64,000 nt of DNA, from contig JAIBBC010000002.1 in the NCBI GenBank assembly GCA_019694875.1, positions 930,001-994,000 on the forward strand, in the 5' to 3' direction. Position 1 is the stretch's first letter, and every line of letters starts with the position of its first letter. Made by a program: the position numbers and the translations under genes. This stretch comes from Cyclobacteriaceae bacterium. GTDB lineage: Bacteria; Bacteroidota; Bacteroidia; Cytophagales; Cyclobacteriaceae. Below the pieces are notes generated by a model. That model saw only the letters and a list, made by a program, of their open reading frames with translations, ran no database searches and was not told the origin of the DNA. Below, one piece after another: positions 52,098 to 60,950 of the stretch.

Positions 52098-52196
52098 CCC
52101 TGCCTTCCGGATGGTTCAACAGAGCCGCTTAACTAACTGCGATTCAAAAAGAATTTGTTAATTTTCGTTGTTATAGTTGGAATTAATCAACCCCCA

Positions 52197-53678
52197 ATGG
52201 AAAAGTTTGACCTTGTTGTTATTGGCGCAGGCCCGTCCGGCTATGCCGCTGCCATGCGCGCAATTGATTTTAAGAAGAAAGTACTATTGATTGAAAAAGA
52301 GCGGGTAGGAGGAGCTGGTGTTACCAATGGCGCTTTGTCGTCAAAAACCTGGTGGGAGCTATCGCGTGAAGCATCAAGCTTCCGGAAAAATCTGAAGCGA
52401 TACAACATACAGGCTCCGAGCATTTCATACAAAGAAATTCAGGCCGAAGTAGTGCGTGCAGTGGAAGAACGGAAAGGCATGCTGGAGGAACACATGGAGC
52501 TTTTGAAAAGCTCACCGAAAGCAAACCTGCTCACCTTTAAATCCGGAACAGCGCGGCTAATTACTCCGCACGAAGTTGAGATCGTGAATGGTTTGCGAAA
52601 GGAAATCGTGACAACCGACTACATCATTCTGGCAACAGGAAGCCGTCCGAGATACTTGCCTGAACTTCCGATTGATGAAAAGACAGTGATGACAAGCGAG
52701 GGGATTGAAGCGATGGAAGATTTTCCGGAAAGCATGGTAATAGTCGGGGCAGGGGTTATCGGTTGCGAGTACGCAACGATCTTTTCCGGATTCGGTAAAA
52801 CAAAAGTTCACCTGATTGATAAGGGTGCCCGTATTCTTCCGTTTGAAGATGAGGATGTGGTGAAAGTTATCGAGCGGAACATGGAGAACAGCGGAGTGCT
52901 CATTCACCGCAACTCACGGCTGATCCGCATGGAAGTGAAGAACGGCCGGGTGGAGTATGAGCTTGAATATGATGATTCGAGCAAAGAAGTATTTAATGTA
53001 GAAAAAGCGCTGGTGTCGGTGGGCCGGATTCCGAACTATGAAGAGTTGTGGGAGGATAAAGTGCCCATTAATATCACGAAGCGCGGAATCGAAGATAATG
53101 ATACCCAAACCAATGTTTCCAACATTTACGCGGTAGGCGATATTACAGCCGATATTTCATTGGTGAACGTTGGCGAGTTGGAAGGTCGTTACGCAGTGGA
53201 AAAGATTTTCGGCAATCCGAAGCGCAAGCTGGTGTATGAGAACATCAGCACCATTATGTTTTTGAGTCCGGAAGTTGCGGGCGTGGGCCTGAACGAGACT
53301 CAGGCGCGTGAAAAAGGAATTGAATACAAAGTGGTTACGCTCGATTATAGTTGTATTCCGCGTGCAATCGCGAAACGGAACACGCAAGGGTTCATCAAGC
53401 TGCTCGTGACGAACGATGACGAGATGAAAATCCTGGGAGTAAAAATCATCGGCAATCAGGCTTCCAGTGCAATACAAGCCGTTGCGTTATTGATTTCGAT
53501 GGACAAAGGCATTGAAGAACTGGCTGAATGTGTTCATCCTCACCCGTCAATCACGGAAGGCATTCAGGAATGTGTGCGGATGTTGCTTGGTAAATCGCTG
53601 TTCAAACCTTCGGCATTGAAGGGCAGGTTATCGTGCAGAACATGGTCGGTAGGCGAGTACAGCGATATACATTTTTAA
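52197..53678 (+). CDS. Dihydrolipoyl-dehydrogenase-like flavoprotein lacking the redox cysteines
   Basis: From the ATG at 52197 (the upstream frame has no good start) the product is 493 residues. It has an FAD site (DLVVIGAGPSGYAAAMRA), the ATGSRPR motif, an NAD(P) site (VIVGAGVIGCEYATIFSGFG), YAVGDIT, and the C-terminal HPHPSITEGIQE with the His/Glu pair. The disulfide region reads GGAGVTNGALSSK where active enzymes have GGxCxNxGCxPSK, so both Cys are missing. It may be a transhydrogenase (SthA-like) or another NAD(P)H oxidoreductase. Confidence 0.85.
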   Translation: MEKFDLVVIGAGPSGYAAAMRAIDFKKKVLLIEKERVGGAGVTNGALSSKTWWELSREASSFRKNLKRYNIQAPSISYKEIQAEVVRAVEERKGMLEEHMELLKSSPKANLLTFKSGTARLITPHEVEIVNGLRKEIVTTDYIILATGSRPRYLPELPIDEKTVMTSEGIEAMEDFPESMVIVGAGVIGCEYATIFSGFGKTKVHLIDKGARILPFEDEDVVKVIERNMENSGVLIHRNSRLIRMEVKNGRVEYELEYDDSSKEVFNVEKALVSVGRIPNYEELWEDKVPINITKRGIEDNDTQTNVSNIYAVGDITADISLVNVGELEGRYAVEKIFGNPKRKLVYENISTIMFLSPEVAGVGLNETQAREKGIEYKVVTLDYSCIPRAIAKRNTQGFIKLLVTNDDEMKILGVKIIGNQASSAIQAVALLISMDKGIEELAECVHPHPSITEGIQECVRMLLGKSLFKPSALKGRLSCRTWSVGEYSDIHF

Positions 53679-53688
53679 CGATTGCAGC

Positions 53689-55206
53689 TTAGCTTCTGCT
53701 GGCAAGAACTTCAGTAAGCGGGATCCTCCGGATCTTGCTTTCAATCCAGGCTGAAAAATCGAATAGCCGGATGATTTGCTGTTCGAAAACATCGTGTCGC
53801 ATTTTATCGAAGTCGCTTTCGATTTTTTCCCAAAGCGCTTTGCGCTTCATTCCGGATATCGGCAGATTCTGACGGTTTACAAAACTTAGAACGCTTCGCT
53901 CTATTTTGTATTCCTTTCCAACAACGTGCATATCACGTTTGATCGATCGGGTTTCTGATTTGATCAGGTCAAAATCCTTCTTCTCGTACAAAATCATCAG
54001 GTTGGCTAACCGAATGGTACGATACAGCGGCAGGTAAGAATAATTCTTGCCAATGAAGATGATTTTATTCAGTGCTTTCTGTGCCTTGCTGTAGTCACGT
54101 AAGCCAAAATGAATCAAAGCGGTATACAAACTGAGTTCGGCATTCCGGGCAAGACTCAGCAGATGTGATTTTTTGAACAAGTCTTCCGAGTACCGTTGCA
54201 TCAACGCTTCGCTCGCAAAGAAATCGCCCTTGTCAAGCAATGGAAAAACTTCATAGAGAAAGATCAGGCAGGTAACATTCGCGCTGAAGTTGAGCGATGG
54301 ATTGTTGAGCTTTTTCAACTGGTTGATGAAATGCTTCATGCCTTCGTAGTTCTTTAGGCTCCGCAGTGTGTCAAGGATACCTTCAAGCGTCAATAAATAA
54401 TAAATAGGTGGATTCGACCAAAGATGCTTGTTGCTTTCCAGCAGGTTGTTAAGTTCATAAAAGGAGTGAAGGGCTGATTTATAATCGCCTACGCTGATGA
54501 GATAGTTCGCCTGAAAAAGCTGGTGAAGTTTTTTTATTTCAAAGTTCTCCACGTTTGAAGATGCGACCAGACTCATTTCGCTTACCACCAGGTCGTTCAA
54601 TTCATTCTTTTGCTGTTCTGACCGGATATTTCCCTTGTGCAGCACGCGATGCTTCAATAGTTCATATAACGCTGACTGCTGGTTGATCTTTTGTGTTATT
54701 CGCATGACTTCGTTGATGCGGAACTGCTTATTCAGCAACATTTTTTCATCGATGTGCGGAAAGTTGAGCGTAAGCAGGTATTCGAGCTCCAGCCGGGATG
54801 CGATCAGTAGCGCATAGTAATTCTCAAGTTTTCGGGCACTTTCAATGACTTTGTGCAGAAGATCGAAGCACTCTTCAAACAATGATTTTTCGAACAGGAT
54901 GCGTGCTTTCAGTATTTTATCGAATAACGAATAATAGCTGTCCTGCTCGGTGCGAAGCTCAAGCATGGTGTCGAGCACAACTTTGTACAGGTATTTGACG
55001 GTTGTATCGAACGAAGCACCTGAATGCTGCTTCAGAAATTTTGTTCGAAGCAAATCCGGAGTTATCACTTTATTCTGGCTGATGATGTTATACAGGCTCA
55101 GGTAATGCGGCAGCGATTCCGACCGGGGCGCATTCATTTTGAAAGCCTTCTTTTCGGGCTTCGACATAGATTGAATAAGCGATATCAGCGCGGATGACTT
55201 CAGCAT
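53689..55206 (-). CDS. Helical-repeat protein of unknown function
   Basis: The 505-residue protein is almost wholly alpha-helical with TPR-like pairs and no membrane segment or signal. It begins with SALISLIQSMSKPEKKAFKM, a start I recognise from an uncharacterised Bacteroidota family of about 500 residues (usually SLIKSLSKSEKRYFK). The function is unknown. The 180 bases upstream hold no clear promoter box. Confidence 0.7.
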   Translation of the reverse strand: MLKSSALISLIQSMSKPEKKAFKMNAPRSESLPHYLSLYNIISQNKVITPDLLRTKFLKQHSGASFDTTVKYLYKVVLDTMLELRTEQDSYYSLFDKILKARILFEKSLFEECFDLLHKVIESARKLENYYALLIASRLELEYLLTLNFPHIDEKMLLNKQFRINEVMRITQKINQQSALYELLKHRVLHKGNIRSEQQKNELNDLVVSEMSLVASSNVENFEIKKLHQLFQANYLISVGDYKSALHSFYELNNLLESNKHLWSNPPIYYLLTLEGILDTLRSLKNYEGMKHFINQLKKLNNPSLNFSANVTCLIFLYEVFPLLDKGDFFASEALMQRYSEDLFKKSHLLSLARNAELSLYTALIHFGLRDYSKAQKALNKIIFIGKNYSYLPLYRTIRLANLMILYEKKDFDLIKSETRSIKRDMHVVGKEYKIERSVLSFVNRQNLPISGMKRKALWEKIESDFDKMRHDVFEQQIIRLFDFSAWIESKIRRIPLTEVLASRS

Positions 55207-55343
55207 AAGTTAAATTACAGGTATCACTAGCGTTACTAATTTTAAATTTAAACTTCTGTAAATCAAATTATTAGATACAATAAATGTATTTTGTAATTAC
55301 GATTTTCGGACATTTTTAGCATTATAACAAACGTTTGAAAATT

Positions 55344-55351
55344 TAGCTTTG
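55344..55351 (+). promoter_or_regulatory. Candidate -7 box of the citrate operon
   Basis: TAGCTTTG is an exact TAnnTTTG match, 35 bases before the transporter ATG. A TTTG at the right distance is not evident. Confidence 0.4.
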
Positions 55352-55386
55352 ACTCCGGCTAACCTTAAGCCTAATAATACGAAAGG

Positions 55387-56871
55387 ATGTCGAAGCGATA
55401 CATTGGCTTTTTCACAGGCATACTTGCCTTCATAATAATAATGGTGTTGCCTGCACCGGAAGGCCTTTCGCACGAAGGAAAAAGTGCGGCAGCGGTGGTG
55501 ATACTGATGAGTATCTGGTGGATTACCGAAGCAATTCCTGTTTTTGCAACCGCGTTCCTGCCACTCGCGCTTTATCCGGTACTTGAAATTCTACCCGCGT
55601 CAAAAACAGCCGTTAACTACGGACATAATTATGTGCTGATGATGCTCGGAGGATTTTTCCTCGGCAAAGCAATCGAATCACAAAATCTGCATAAGCGCAT
55701 TGCACTCATCATTATTAATATTTTCGGTGTAAGCCGAAGAAGGATCATTTTCAGCATGATGGTGGCAACCGCTTTTCTTTCTATGTGGATCGCGAATGTT
55801 ACCGCTGCCGTGATGATGTTTCCGATTGCATTATCGATCGTATCGAAAGAAGAGGAAGATCTTTCCGGCCAAAAGAGCACATTTGCCACCGCGTTAATGC
55901 TCGGTATCGCGTATTCGGCAACACTTGGCGGACTTGGTACATTGATTGGAACACCGACTAACCTCATCATGATTGGTATTCTCGAAAATCTTTTTCCGGA
56001 TGCTCCGCCCATTACTTTTTTCACCTGGCTGAAAGTCGGCTTGCCTTTATTGATTGTGCTATTACCCCTGTTCGCCTATTATTTGTCGCGGTACTTCCGT
56101 GTAAGCGGAAACCTCAATGGCAATGAAACGCTGATTAAAGATGAGCTCAGCGCTTTGGGCAAAACAACGCCCGGTGAACGGAGAGTGATTTACGTTTGCA
56201 TCTTCGCGATCGTTGGATGGGTGTTTCGTGAGAACCTCGTGCTGGGCGACTTTGTTATCCCGGGCTGGAGTGAATTGCTCGGGCTGCAAGACTTCGTACA
56301 TGATAGCACAGTAGCGATGGCTGCATCCATTATGCTGTTTGCAATTCCGGCAACCAAAGAGAAGCGACTGCTCGACTGGAAACAAGCAAGTCAGGTTCCC
56401 TGGGGAGTTGTTATGATTGTGGGTGGAGGGTATGCAATTGCCGCAGGTTTTGAGTCCACCGGTCTTGCCGACTGGTTGGGCGCGCAACTCGCATTCGTCA
56501 GCAGCTATCCGTTTATCGTTGTACTGATATTGGTAATCGGATTTGTGATGATCTTTACAGAATTCAATTCGAATACAGCAACCGCCAATATTTTGTTGCC
56601 GGTTTTGGCGAGCATGGCAGTTGCGGCAAGTATGAATCCATTGTTGCTGATGATTCCGGCCACGGTTGCATCATCGCTCGGGTTTATGATGCCCGCGGGT
56701 ACAGGGCCCAATACAGTGATCTTCGGAAGTGAACGGGTAACGGTATCCGACATGGTTAAATGCGGAGTGTGGCTTAATCTGATCAGCCTGATTGTGCTCA
56801 CGATCCTGATGTATTTTATTATCATGCCGTGGCTGAATTTTGAACCAACGTTACCGGCATGGGCGCAATAA
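55387..56871 (+). CDS. DASS/SLC13 family anion:sodium symporter, probable citrate or dicarboxylate transporter
   Basis: The 494-residue protein has about eleven membrane helices with the two family SNT-like motifs (GTLIGTPTNLIMIG and FNSNTATANILLP) and the TEAIPVFATAFLPLALYP segment. DASS carriers import di- and tricarboxylates with Na+. Since citrate lyase genes follow after 37 bases, citrate is the likely substrate. A purine-rich GAAAGG lies directly before the ATG. Confidence 0.9.
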   Translation: MSKRYIGFFTGILAFIIIMVLPAPEGLSHEGKSAAAVVILMSIWWITEAIPVFATAFLPLALYPVLEILPASKTAVNYGHNYVLMMLGGFFLGKAIESQNLHKRIALIIINIFGVSRRRIIFSMMVATAFLSMWIANVTAAVMMFPIALSIVSKEEEDLSGQKSTFATALMLGIAYSATLGGLGTLIGTPTNLIMIGILENLFPDAPPITFFTWLKVGLPLLIVLLPLFAYYLSRYFRVSGNLNGNETLIKDELSALGKTTPGERRVIYVCIFAIVGWVFRENLVLGDFVIPGWSELLGLQDFVHDSTVAMAASIMLFAIPATKEKRLLDWKQASQVPWGVVMIVGGGYAIAAGFESTGLADWLGAQLAFVSSYPFIVVLILVIGFVMIFTEFNSNTATANILLPVLASMAVAASMNPLLLMIPATVASSLGFMMPAGTGPNTVIFGSERVTVSDMVKCGVWLNLISLIVLTILMYFIIMPWLNFEPTLPAWAQ

Positions 56872-56908
56872 ACGATACAGTTGTATATTTAACAGCTATT
56901 CAAACAGT

Positions 56909-58138
56909 ATGAGCAAAACGGGATTTGCAGGCAACAAGGGTGACAAAGACAGATCGGACTGTTTTGTCGAACTGGAGCTTGCGTCATCTGGCGGTATCAG
57001 GGTTGCCCTAAAAAGCAAAGTTAAATTCCTTTATGGCGACAGCATTGAAGCTTTGTGCAACGAAGTGTTGGCTTTTTTTGATGTCAAGCATGCTGTTGTA
57101 ACACTGGAAGATAAAGGTGCATTGCCGTTTGTCATTGCCGCCAGACTGGAAGCTGCTATCAAAAGAGTTATCCGGACAGAAAAAGAATTTCTTCCGGCAC
57201 TGCTTACTGAAAATCAATATGAAACTGCGCGCGACCGGCACCGGTTCTCGCGATTGTATTTACCCGGAAACACGCCAAGCCTGATGATCAATGCGGGCGT
57301 CCACAAACCGGATGCGGTGATCCTTGACCTGGAAGATGCAGTTGCAATTGACCGGAAAAGTGAAGCCCGGTTTCTTGTTCGCAACACGCTGCGCGCGCTC
57401 GACTTCATGGGAGCGGAACGCATGGTACGCATCAATCAATTACCGGCCGGGTTGAATGATCTGGACTATATCATCCCGCATCACGTCAATGTTGTCCTGA
57501 TTCCGAAATGTGAAAACGCACACCAGATTCATGAAGTCAACAATCATATCCTTGCAATCCACAATCGCCTGAACGTAAGGTCGACCGTTTGGCTAATGCC
57601 GATTGTTGAAAGTGCTCTGGGCATTGTGAACGTATTTCAAATTGCCGGAGCGGCTGATAATGTGGTTGCGGTTGCCATCGGTCTCGAAGATTATACAGCC
57701 GACTTGGGTGTTAGTCGTACTATCGAAGGAACGGAATCACTTTTCGCACGAAGCATGGTTGTAAATGCGTGTAAAGCAGCAGGTGTTCAGCCGATTGATT
57801 CAGTATTTTCAGATGTGGGAGATATGGAAGGTCTGCAAAAAAATGTGATGCAGTCGAAAGCGCTGGGTTTTGAAGGAATGGGCTGCATTCATCCGCGACA
57901 AATAAAAATCATCCGGGATGGATTTGCACCGGCTGATCAGGAGATCAACAAAGCAAAAAGAATTGTCTGTGCATTTGATGAAGCAACCCGCAAAGGGCTG
58001 GGTGTCGTATCGCTGGGCACAAAAATGATTGACGCACCCGTGGTGAAACGTGAGCAACGCACAATCGACCTGGCTATTTCGCTGGGTAAACTGGACACGA
58101 ACTGGAAAGATACTTTTAACGCAGAGGTACAGGCATGA
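56909..58138 (+). CDS. Fused citrate lyase acyl-carrier (CitD-like) and beta (CitE-like) protein
   Basis: From the ATG at 56909 the product is 409 residues. Residues 1-88 resemble the gamma acyl-carrier subunit, most clearly at VVTLEDKGALPFVIAARLEA, which parallels the CitD end of the helix bundle. Residues 111-400 are a CitE aldolase domain (RFSRLYLPGNTPSLMINAG, PDAVILDLEDAV, IGLEDYTADLGVSR, EGMGCIHPRQ). The region that normally carries the prosthetic-group Ser (AGTxESSD) reads AGNKGDKDRSD, keeping only one Ser (Ser16). It overlaps the citF start (ATGA) by four bases. Confidence 0.82.
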   Translation: MSKTGFAGNKGDKDRSDCFVELELASSGGIRVALKSKVKFLYGDSIEALCNEVLAFFDVKHAVVTLEDKGALPFVIAARLEAAIKRVIRTEKEFLPALLTENQYETARDRHRFSRLYLPGNTPSLMINAGVHKPDAVILDLEDAVAIDRKSEARFLVRNTLRALDFMGAERMVRINQLPAGLNDLDYIIPHHVNVVLIPKCENAHQIHEVNNHILAIHNRLNVRSTVWLMPIVESALGIVNVFQIAGAADNVVAVAIGLEDYTADLGVSRTIEGTESLFARSMVVNACKAAGVQPIDSVFSDVGDMEGLQKNVMQSKALGFEGMGCIHPRQIKIIRDGFAPADQEINKAKRIVCAFDEATRKGLGVVSLGTKMIDAPVVKREQRTIDLAISLGKLDTNWKDTFNAEVQA

Positions 58139-59697
58139 GTAAAACGGCAAAGCTTGTGGTAAATGCAATCGGTCGGGCTGTTCCAACGGAAGTGAATGGC
58201 AAACCTGTTATTCCATATAAAGGAGTTGGAAAGCATAAACCTGAGGGAAGAAAATACGGCCCCCGCATTGCATCATGTGCTGATTTCCCGGAAGATGGTA
58301 ACAAACTCGTGCAATCGCTCAGACAGGCATTGATCAAAAGTGGATTAAAAGATGGAATGACAATCTCTACGCACCATCATTTCCGAAATGGTGATCTGAT
58401 TGCTGTACAGATTTTTGATATCGCTAAAGAACTTGGTATTAAAAATCTTGTCTGGTTTCCTTCTGCATCGTTTGAATGCCATGCTCCGTTAACAAAATAT
58501 CTCGAAGATGGAACAATTCATCACATCGAAGGAAGTATGAACGGTCAGCTGGGCCGGTTCACTTCTGAAGGGAAGATGAAAGGAACGGGAGTGTTGCGTT
58601 CGCATGGCGGCCGATATCAGGCCGTGCAGGATGGTGAAGTGGAAATTGACATCGCAGTTATAGCTGCACCTGCGGCAGACTTTTTTGGAAATGCAAACGG
58701 AGTGGACGGACCGGCTGCCTGCGGGTTACTCGGCTTTGCGCTTGCCGATTCGCAATATGCCGATAAAGTGATTGTTGTTACCGACAATTTGGTACCGTTT
58801 CCGTGTGTACCCTGGCAGATACAAGGCAACTATGTTGATTATGTAGTTAAAGTTGATCAGGTAGGTATTCCTTCAAAGATCGTTTCCGGCACAACCGAAA
58901 TTACGAGGAGTCCGGATCGTTTATTGCTGGCCGAAATGACAGCCCGGTTTTGTGAACACGCGGGAATTATCAAAGACGGTTTTTCTTTCCAGGCAGGAGC
59001 GGGCGGAACTGCTTTGTCGATCGGAATCTATTTCGCTGAAATGCTGAAGGCGAAAGGAATGAAGGCTCGTTTTGCGCGGGGCGGTAGCAATAAGTATCTG
59101 GTAAGTATGCTTCAGGAAGGATTAGTAGATTATATTCTGGATGGGCAAACGTTTGATCTGGACGGAGTGAAATCGATGCGCGAGAACCCGAATCATGTTA
59201 ATACAAGTCCGTTTACAAGCTATAACTATCACGGCAAGGGGAATTTTGCTTCCATGCTCGATGTCGTCATTCTTGGAGCCACGGAAGTCGATTTGAACTT
59301 TAATGCCAATGTGGTAACACACTCCGATGGTTTACTGTTGCACGGTATTGGCGGCTGGCAGAATTGTTTATTCGCGAAGTGTACGATTCTTCCGGTGCCG
59401 TTGTTTCGCGACCGCATTCCGGTTATCCGCGATGAGGTAACAACGTTGTGCGGACCGGGTGAGTTGATCGATGTGATTGTTACCGAACGGGGCATCGCCA
59501 TCAATCCGTTACGTACCGATTTAATTGAGCGCGTCAGGGATAGTGGTTTGCCGGTTAAAACAATCCATCAATTGAAAGAAGAAGCGGAGAAGATTTGCGG
59601 AGTTCCGGCTAAACAAAAGTTTGAGAAAGAAATTGTTGCAGTGGTTAAATGGGTTGATGGAACTGTACTGGATACTATTTATAAGGTGTCTTCATAA
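58135..59697 (+). CDS. citF: Citrate lyase alpha subunit
   Basis: The 520-residue CitF homologue carries TISTHHHFRNGDLIAVQ, KNLVWFPSASFECHAPLTKYLEDGTIHHIEGSM, the SFQAGAGGTALSIGIYF CoA-transferase-type segment, and HSDGLLLHGIGGWQN. It transfers the acyl-carrier from acetate to citrate; with CitE it cleaves citrate to acetate and oxaloacetate. Nearby genes do not include citC, citX or citG. Confidence 0.92.
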   Translation: MSKTAKLVVNAIGRAVPTEVNGKPVIPYKGVGKHKPEGRKYGPRIASCADFPEDGNKLVQSLRQALIKSGLKDGMTISTHHHFRNGDLIAVQIFDIAKELGIKNLVWFPSASFECHAPLTKYLEDGTIHHIEGSMNGQLGRFTSEGKMKGTGVLRSHGGRYQAVQDGEVEIDIAVIAAPAADFFGNANGVDGPAACGLLGFALADSQYADKVIVVTDNLVPFPCVPWQIQGNYVDYVVKVDQVGIPSKIVSGTTEITRSPDRLLLAEMTARFCEHAGIIKDGFSFQAGAGGTALSIGIYFAEMLKAKGMKARFARGGSNKYLVSMLQEGLVDYILDGQTFDLDGVKSMRENPNHVNTSPFTSYNYHGKGNFASMLDVVILGATEVDLNFNANVVTHSDGLLLHGIGGWQNCLFAKCTILPVPLFRDRIPVIRDEVTTLCGPGELIDVIVTERGIAINPLRTDLIERVRDSGLPVKTIHQLKEEAEKICGVPAKQKFEKEIVAVVKWVDGTVLDTIYKVSS

Positions 59698-59730
59698 TTT
59701 ATGTCAACGGCAATAACACTTTTCCTGAAA

Positions 59731-59753
59731 GGCCACATCTTGTGGTCTTTTTT
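59731..59753 (+). terminator. Terminator of the citrate operon
   Basis: GGCCACA (59731-59737) pairs with TGTGGTC (59741-59747), with one G-T wobble and a TCT loop, followed by six T. It lies 34 bases after the citF stop. Confidence 0.8.
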
Positions 59754-60027
59754 AGTTTAAGGAACCTTCTATTTCCGGCTATTCGTGTTGAATTCATCGC
59801 ATCTCCCCACGGGATGCAGCAACCGTTTTCGGAAATTTTAGTGAACAGATTTGTGCTGAATGATCTCGCGGTGTAGATATGATAAGTAAAGTGAATTTGA
59901 AATTTAATGCATTGATAATCAATTATTTATTTACTGGTAGTGGCCTTTACGATTGTCATAATGATCCATTTTTTGAAGAATTCAATCGTTTGAAGTGCCT
60001 ACGTTTGAAATACCTATACGAGAGTCT
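59754..60027. other. Intergenic region between citF and ribokinase
   Basis: Between the terminator and rbsK there are about 270 AT-rich bases with no reading frame. The right end holds the rbsK promoter box. Nothing else was recognised. Confidence 0.6.
60000..60007 (+). promoter_or_regulatory. Candidate -7 box of the ribokinase-SusC operon
   Basis: TACGTTTG is an exact TAnnTTTG match, 20 bases before the rbsK ATG at 60028. It falls inside the longer alternative frame starting at 59995, which supports the shorter start. A TTTG at 59972-59975 is 24 bases away, somewhat too far for a good -33 box. Confidence 0.5.
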
Positions 60028-60948
60028 ATGAAAAAAATCATTGTAATCGGAAGCTGTAATACCGACATGGTTATCAAAACCGACCGGCTTCCTACGCCAG
60101 GTGAAACCGTGTTGGGCGGCACATTCCTGATGAATGCCGGAGGCAAAGGAGCGAATCAGGCTGTTACTGCTGCACGCCAGGGAGGAAAAGTAACCTTCAT
60201 CTCAAAAACAGGAAACGATGTATTCGGTAAACAATCAGTTGAACTCTACAATTCGGAAGGAATTAATACTGACTATATTTTTTCTGATCCTAAAAATCCT
60301 TCGGGCGTAGCATTGATTACAGTCGACTCGCATGGCGAGAATTGTATTGTAGTCGCGTCAGGCGCGAATGGAAGTTTATCTCCTGCTGATATCGAAAGCG
60401 CAAAATCTGAAATTGAAAGCGGTGACTTTATTTTAATGCAGCTCGAAATTCCGATTGAAACCGTTGAATATGCAGCTGAACTCGCAAGCAAGAAAGGCAT
60501 TCCGGTTATTCTAAACCCTGCGCCAGCCCGAACATTGCCGGAAAAATTATTGAAGTGCTTATATGTCATCACTCCCAATGAGCATGAAGCAGAAATGCTT
60601 TCCGGAATCAAAGTCACCGATTGGAACAGTGCGCGTAAGGCTGCTGATATCATTAGCGACAAAGGTGTCGACAATGTGGTGATTACGATGGGAGCGCAAG
60701 GTGCTTTCGTCAAGGAAAAAGATCAATACTATACAGTTGATGCCACGAAAGTTGTGGCAATTGACACTACAGCAGCGGGTGACTCGTTCAGCGGGGCGTT
60801 TTGTGTGGGACTTGCGGAAGGCAAAAATATTCTTGAAGCGGTTAAGACTGCTACACGGGTTGCAGCGATAACGGTTACGCGCATGGGTGCTCAATCGTCT
60901 ATTCCGTTCCGTAATGAGCTTGCTTTGTTAGAAGTTGAAAAAGGGTAA
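60028..60948 (+). CDS. rbsK: Ribokinase
   Basis: From the ATG at 60028 the product is 306 residues. It shows the PfkB-family motifs GGTFLMNAGGKGANQAVTAAR, SKTGNDVFG, PNEHEAEML and DTTAAGDSFSGAF with the catalytic Asp. It phosphorylates ribose to ribose 5-phosphate. It precedes a SusC/SusD pair, which suggests the operon handles ribose or ribonucleosides. Confidence 0.9.
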   Translation: MKKIIVIGSCNTDMVIKTDRLPTPGETVLGGTFLMNAGGKGANQAVTAARQGGKVTFISKTGNDVFGKQSVELYNSEGINTDYIFSDPKNPSGVALITVDSHGENCIVVASGANGSLSPADIESAKSEIESGDFILMQLEIPIETVEYAAELASKKGIPVILNPAPARTLPEKLLKCLYVITPNEHEAEMLSGIKVTDWNSARKAADIISDKGVDNVVITMGAQGAFVKEKDQYYTVDATKVVAIDTTAAGDSFSGAFCVGLAEGKNILEAVKTATRVAAITVTRMGAQSSIPFRNELALLEVEKG

Positions 60949-60950
60949 TC

